Positions 29,403-32,073 of a stretch of 32,073 bases of DNA are shown piece after piece (within the stretch, counting starts at the first letter, position 1; every line of letters starts with the position of its first letter). The translations under genes and the position numbers were made by a program. Origin of the DNA: Actinomycetota bacterium. GTDB lineage: Bacteria > Actinomycetota > Thermoleophilia > Gaiellales > F1-60-MAGs149. Below the pieces are notes generated by a model. That model ran no database searches. It saw nothing but the letters and a program-made list of their open reading frames with translations, and was not told where the DNA came from. The stretch spans positions 1 to 32,073 of the forward strand of contig VFJZ01000033.1 in the NCBI GenBank assembly GCA_009885805.1, in the 5' to 3' direction.

Positions 29403-30145
29403 GGGCCGGTCGCCCGCCAGACCGGGCCCGGTTCGATGTACCCGGGCGTCTTCACGTGGGAGAAGACGACGCGCGTGCCGCTCACGGCGAGACGGTCGAG
29501 CACGGCACGTCGGGTCGCCAGCGCGAGCGGCACGTCGCTGTCGTAGTAGGCGTCCCAGGTCGGCTCGGCGATGTGCTCGACCGCGTGGATCACATCCGCG
29601 CCGTCCAGGAGGTCGTCGCCGACCCACACCATCGCGTGGCCCGGCCGGTGACCCGGCGCGCCCTCGAGGCGCACGTGCGGCGCGAACTCCATCCCGTCAG
29701 CAGCTGGCGCGAGCGACCCCGACGCATGCAAGGTGCGGAACACGACGGCGGCGATGCCCTGGTCGGTCCGCGCCGCCCACCAGTCGATCGACTCGTCGAG
29801 GAGGACCGTCCGCGGGAACACCGGTCGCAGGTCATCCGGCCACGTCCCGTCCACCGCGCCGCCGGCATGGTCGTCATCGAGATGGGTCAGCACGAGGGTG
29901 TCGACCGACGCGATGTCGCAACCGGCGGCGCTGAGCGCCGTTGCGAGCCCCGTCGCACCGGCCATCTCGGCGTCATAGGAGCCGGCGCCGGCGTCGATCA
30001 GGATCGTCCGGCCGTGCCCGCGCAGGAGCAGCGCGTTGACGTCGATCGTCAGGGGCCGGTCGGGGACGAAGATACCGGGCCCGAACGTCAGGTCGCCGAG
30101 CCGCAGGAGGTCGACCCGGTAGCCCGCTGCATCGGCGATCCGCAT
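29399..30145 (-). CDS. MBL-fold metallo-hydrolase (lactonase-like)
   Basis: This 248-residue metallo-beta-lactamase-fold protein belongs with the N-acyl-homoserine lactonase-like group. The motif VLTHLDDDHAGG (H88, D90, D92, H93) stands where HxHxDH is usual, so the second His is Asp. Further ligands are GHRPGH (H166/H170), D184 in LLDGADVIH and H230 in VVFSHVKTPG. HIAEPTWDAYYDSDVPLALATR follows the family pattern in this group. It probably hydrolyses an ester or lactone; with sugar dehydrogenases next door a sugar lactonase is a reasonable guess. The ATG at 30145 lies nine bases after a TATACT box shared in part with the divergent SIS gene. Confidence 0.87.
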   Translation of the reverse strand: MRIADAAGYRVDLLRLGDLTFGPGIFVPDRPLTIDVNALLLRGHGRTILIDAGAGSYDAEMAGATGLATALSAAGCDIASVDTLVLTHLDDDHAGGAVDGTWPDDLRPVFPRTVLLDESIDWWAARTDQGIAAVVFRTLHASGSLAPAADGMEFAPHVRLEGAPGHRPGHAMVWVGDDLLDGADVIHAVEHIAEPTWDAYYDSDVPLALATRRAVLDRLAVSGTRVVFSHVKTPGYIEPGPVWRATGP

Positions 30146-30154
30146 GGCCCGACG

Positions 30155-30164
30155 AGTATATGGT
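30155..30164. promoter_or_regulatory. Bidirectional promoter: overlapping -10 boxes for MBL (-) and SIS (+)
   Basis: On the minus strand TATACT (30160-30155) is nine bases before ATG 30145. On the plus strand TATGGT (30159-30164) is six bases before GTG 30171. The boxes overlap at 30159-30160. Start codons are 25 bases apart, so both transcripts are expected to be leaderless or nearly so. Confidence 0.65.
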
Positions 30165-30170
30165 CCGCGC

Positions 30171-31154
30171 GTGGGCGACTGGCGCGACTCCGGGCTCTGG
30201 CAGGACCAGATCGAGGTCCCGGCCGCGCTGCGCGCGACACTCTCGGCCGCGGCGGGCTTCGACGACGCGGCCGCAGCACTCGGCGGCGCGCACCGGGTCG
30301 TGGCGACGGGGAACGGCGCCGCCTACTACGTCGCGCAGGCGCTGTGGCTCGCGTCGCTCTCGACGCCCGGCGGCCCGCCGGTGGCGGCGGTGCCGGCCGG
30401 TCTGATCGCGCACGGCGGCTTCCGCTGGCAGGCGGGAGACCGGCTACTCGCGATCTCGTCGTCGGGCGAGTTCCGCGACGTCCTCGCGGCCTTCGACGGC
30501 GCGACGCCGCGCCCTGCGGCGTGCATCACCGCCACCGCCGCCTCGTCACTCGCGCAGCGGGCCGACGCCGTGGCACTGCAGACGGTGCTGCACCAGCGCG
30601 CCGTCACGCACACGCAGGCGTTCTGCGGCGGAGTCCTCGCCGCTCTGGCGATCTGGGCGCGCATCACGGGCGACGGCGACCTCGCGGCGGCCGTCGCCGA
30701 CGCGCCCGCCGCGGTGGAGCGAGCCCTCGCCGCGCTCGTGGTTCCCGACCTCGCCGAGCCCACCGCCGCGGTCGTGTTCGGCTCCGGTTGCGCGTGGGCC
30801 GCCGCGCTCGAGGGCGCGCTGCTCCTGAAGGAGGTGCCGCTGATCCCGACCGAGGGCTGCGAGTTGCGCGAAGGAGCGACGACCGCGATGTACGCGCTGC
30901 GGCCCGGCCACCTCGTGCTGACGGTCCCGGTCCGCGGCGAGACCGGCCTCGACGAGGCGGAGGCGCTGTGCGCGGCGCGCGGCGCGACCGTGGTGCGCGT
31001 GCCCGGCTCGGACCTCGCCGACGCGCGCTTCGCGCCGATCACGGCGATGCCGGCGCTCGTCGCCTTCGCCGCGTCGCTCGCCCACCGCGCGGGGCACGAC
31101 ATCGACCACCCCGCCTGGGAGGCGGCGTACTACCAGACCGCGAGGAACCCGTGA
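30171..31154 (+). CDS. SIS-domain sugar isomerase/deglycase-like protein
   Basis: This 327-residue protein has two SIS domains. The first has VVATGNGAAYYVAQAL at 43-58 and LLAISSSGEFRDVLAAF at 92-108. The second has VVFGSGCAWAAALEGALLLKEVPLIPTEGCELREGATTAMY at 201-241, with E214 and the LKE motif as in the isomerase half of GlmS. Such stand-alone proteins interconvert aldose and ketose phosphates, deaminate amino-sugar phosphates or remove fructosamine adducts. There is no glutaminase domain. The GTG at 30171 follows a TATGGT box by six bases; the frame is open back to 30144, where an ATG overlaps the divergent MBL start, and is less likely. The stop overlaps the bicupin start as GTGA. Confidence 0.87.
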   Translation: MGDWRDSGLWQDQIEVPAALRATLSAAAGFDDAAAALGGAHRVVATGNGAAYYVAQALWLASLSTPGGPPVAAVPAGLIAHGGFRWQAGDRLLAISSSGEFRDVLAAFDGATPRPAACITATAASSLAQRADAVALQTVLHQRAVTHTQAFCGGVLAALAIWARITGDGDLAAAVADAPAAVERALAALVVPDLAEPTAAVVFGSGCAWAAALEGALLLKEVPLIPTEGCELREGATTAMYALRPGHLVLTVPVRGETGLDEAEALCAARGATVVRVPGSDLADARFAPITAMPALVAFAASLAHRAGHDIDHPAWEAAYYQTARNP

Positions 31155-31984
31155 CGACCTACAGCCCATCGCCCCGGCCGACGTTCGACGGCCCCGCCGC
31201 AATCCCGTACGCGACCGTCACCCGGCACGTCTGGGGCGACGACGAGGCGGGCCAGGTGGCGGACTGGATCTACGCCTCCACCGGGCAGATCCACTGCCTC
31301 GTGTTCGGCCTCGGCGTCGGTGGCGCGTTCCGTCACTCGACCGAGTTCCGCACGGTCTTCGGCGCCGACGAGTGGCTGCTGGTCCTCGAGGGCGTCATGG
31401 CCCTCGCGAATCCCGAGACCGGCGAGGTCGAGCGCGTCCCCGCCGGCGGCAGCGTCTTCTTCCGCAAGGACACCTGGCACCACGCCTTCGCCTGCGACGG
31501 CGAGCCGCTGCGGGTCGTCGAGTTCTTCGCGCCGCCGCCGTCGACCGGCTCGTCCGGCGCCCACGCCCGTACGCGCCCCTACCTGGAGACGTCGCGCTAC
31601 GCCGACGACGCGCTGCTCGGCCGACTCGTGCCGGGTGAGCCGCGCCCGCGGACGCTCCACCGCGTCACCGACGCCGACCTCGTCTGGCGTCGCGATCTCG
31701 GCACCCTGGTCGGGCTCGCGTGCTCGACCGAGCACCTCACCGCCGGACATCTCGAGGTCCAGCCCGGCGAGGCGGCCACCGTCCACAGCCACGGCGGGGA
31801 CGAGGTGCTGTACGTGACCGAGGGCGTGCTGCACGTCCGCGCGTGGCACGGCGAGGAGACGCGCGTGTTCGAACTCGGCGCCGATGACGCGTGCTACCTG
31901 CCGGCCGGCTGCCGGCACGAGTACCGGAACTACGGCGCCGCGACCGTGCGCGCGGCGTTCGGCGTCGCACCGTCGTACACGTGA
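31151..31984 (+). CDS. Bicupin protein, possible sugar-phosphate or sugar isomerase/dioxygenase
   Basis: The 277-residue protein has two cupin domains. The N-terminal one (about 50-130) reads GGAFRHSTEFRTVFGADEWLLVLEGVMAL, then VPAGGSVFFRKDTWHHAF; the candidate ligands are H62, E74 and H110/H111. The C-terminal one (about 198-275) is clearer: EVQPGEAATVHSHGGDEVLYVTEGVLHV with H212, H214 and E218, then YLPAGCRHEYRNYG with H256. The second domain has the complete metal set. The GTG overlaps the SIS gene stop by four bases, so the two products probably serve one pathway. Function unassigned. Confidence 0.86.
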   Translation: MTTYSPSPRPTFDGPAAIPYATVTRHVWGDDEAGQVADWIYASTGQIHCLVFGLGVGGAFRHSTEFRTVFGADEWLLVLEGVMALANPETGEVERVPAGGSVFFRKDTWHHAFACDGEPLRVVEFFAPPPSTGSSGAHARTRPYLETSRYADDALLGRLVPGEPRPRTLHRVTDADLVWRRDLGTLVGLACSTEHLTAGHLEVQPGEAATVHSHGGDEVLYVTEGVLHVRAWHGEETRVFELGADDACYLPAGCRHEYRNYGAATVRAAFGVAPSYT

Positions 31985-32073
31985 GCAGGCAACGGTCGGA
32001 GCGAAGCGGCGGCCCTTGCCGGCGGTGGCGAACGCCGTGCGATGCTCCGAAGGAGCGCACGGCGTGAGCAGGC
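31981..32073. repeat. Direct repeat and hairpin at the window end
   Basis: GTGAGCAGGC occurs at 31981-31990 (overlapping the bicupin stop) and again at 32064-32073, 83 bases apart, perhaps the start of a tandem array cut by the window edge. Between them, ACGCCGTGCG (32032-32041) and CGCACGGCGT (32056-32065) form a 10-bp stem, extended by CTCC/GGAG with a GAA loop and a three-base bulge. It is probably a terminator or repeat unit after the operon. No gene is seen in this 89-base stretch. Confidence 0.5.

Overview
This is very GC-rich, gene-dense DNA of actinobacterial character. It uses many GTG starts, most operon neighbours overlap by 1-8 bases, and it carries F420-type oxidoreductases and a PhoX-like Tat substrate. 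Its promoters are mostly of the leaderless TAnnnT type placed directly before the start codon. I favour an Actinomycetota lineage such as Thermoleophilia, by impression only. No rRNA, tRNA, IS element, CRISPR array or origin was seen, and no intact transcription factor gene.

Layout. (1) 1-3647 (+): glycolate oxidase operon glcD (partial)-glcE-glcF followed by an FMN-dependent 2-hydroxy-acid oxidase. (2) 5368-3617 (-): PPOX/F420-type protein, phytanoyl-CoA dioxygenase-like protein and intradiol dioxygenase. (3) 5423-7228 (+): large secreted protein of unknown function. (4) 9765-7332 (-): double-DUF427 protein and a conserved-looking unknown. (5) 11724-9791 (-): luciferase-like monooxygenase, a CPVCN membrane protein, then a decayed Phd/PIN toxin-antitoxin pair. 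(6) 11783-14032 (+): HNH nuclease and an ADP-ribosylglycohydrolase/phosphatase fusion broken by an in-frame TAG. (7) 14174-18337: MMPL transporter (+), DUF2237 (-), PhoX-like (+) and cupin (-). (8) 18361-23776 (+): MFS transporter, membrane-anchored ATP-grasp ligase, C45 Ntn acyltransferase/hydrolase and a secreted propeller-like protein. (9) 25306-23781 (-) and 25336-28687 (+): two SDRs facing a mutarotase-like protein, an enolase-superfamily dehydratase and a FAD oxidoreductase. (10) 30145-28701 (-) and 30171-31984 (+): MBL-fold hydrolase and SDR facing a SIS-domain protein and a bicupin.

Functionally the left end oxidises 2-hydroxy acids and perhaps aromatic or lipid substrates. The right end (23.8-32 kb) reads as a sugar or sugar-acid catabolic district driven by two divergent promoters. 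The middle holds stress, transport and defence-like genes, several of them decaying.

The most notable observations are these. At least ten starts carry a TAnnnT hexamer 6-11 nt upstream, and three divergent gene pairs share overlapping, near-symmetric -10 boxes. The MFS/ATP-grasp/C45/secreted-protein cassette looks like an undescribed amide-bond-forming or modifying system. There is a triply damaged toxin-antitoxin locus and an amber-interrupted ADP-ribosylglycohydrolase-phosphatase. A REP-like palindrome appears to have overwritten the end of the FAD oxidoreductase gene.
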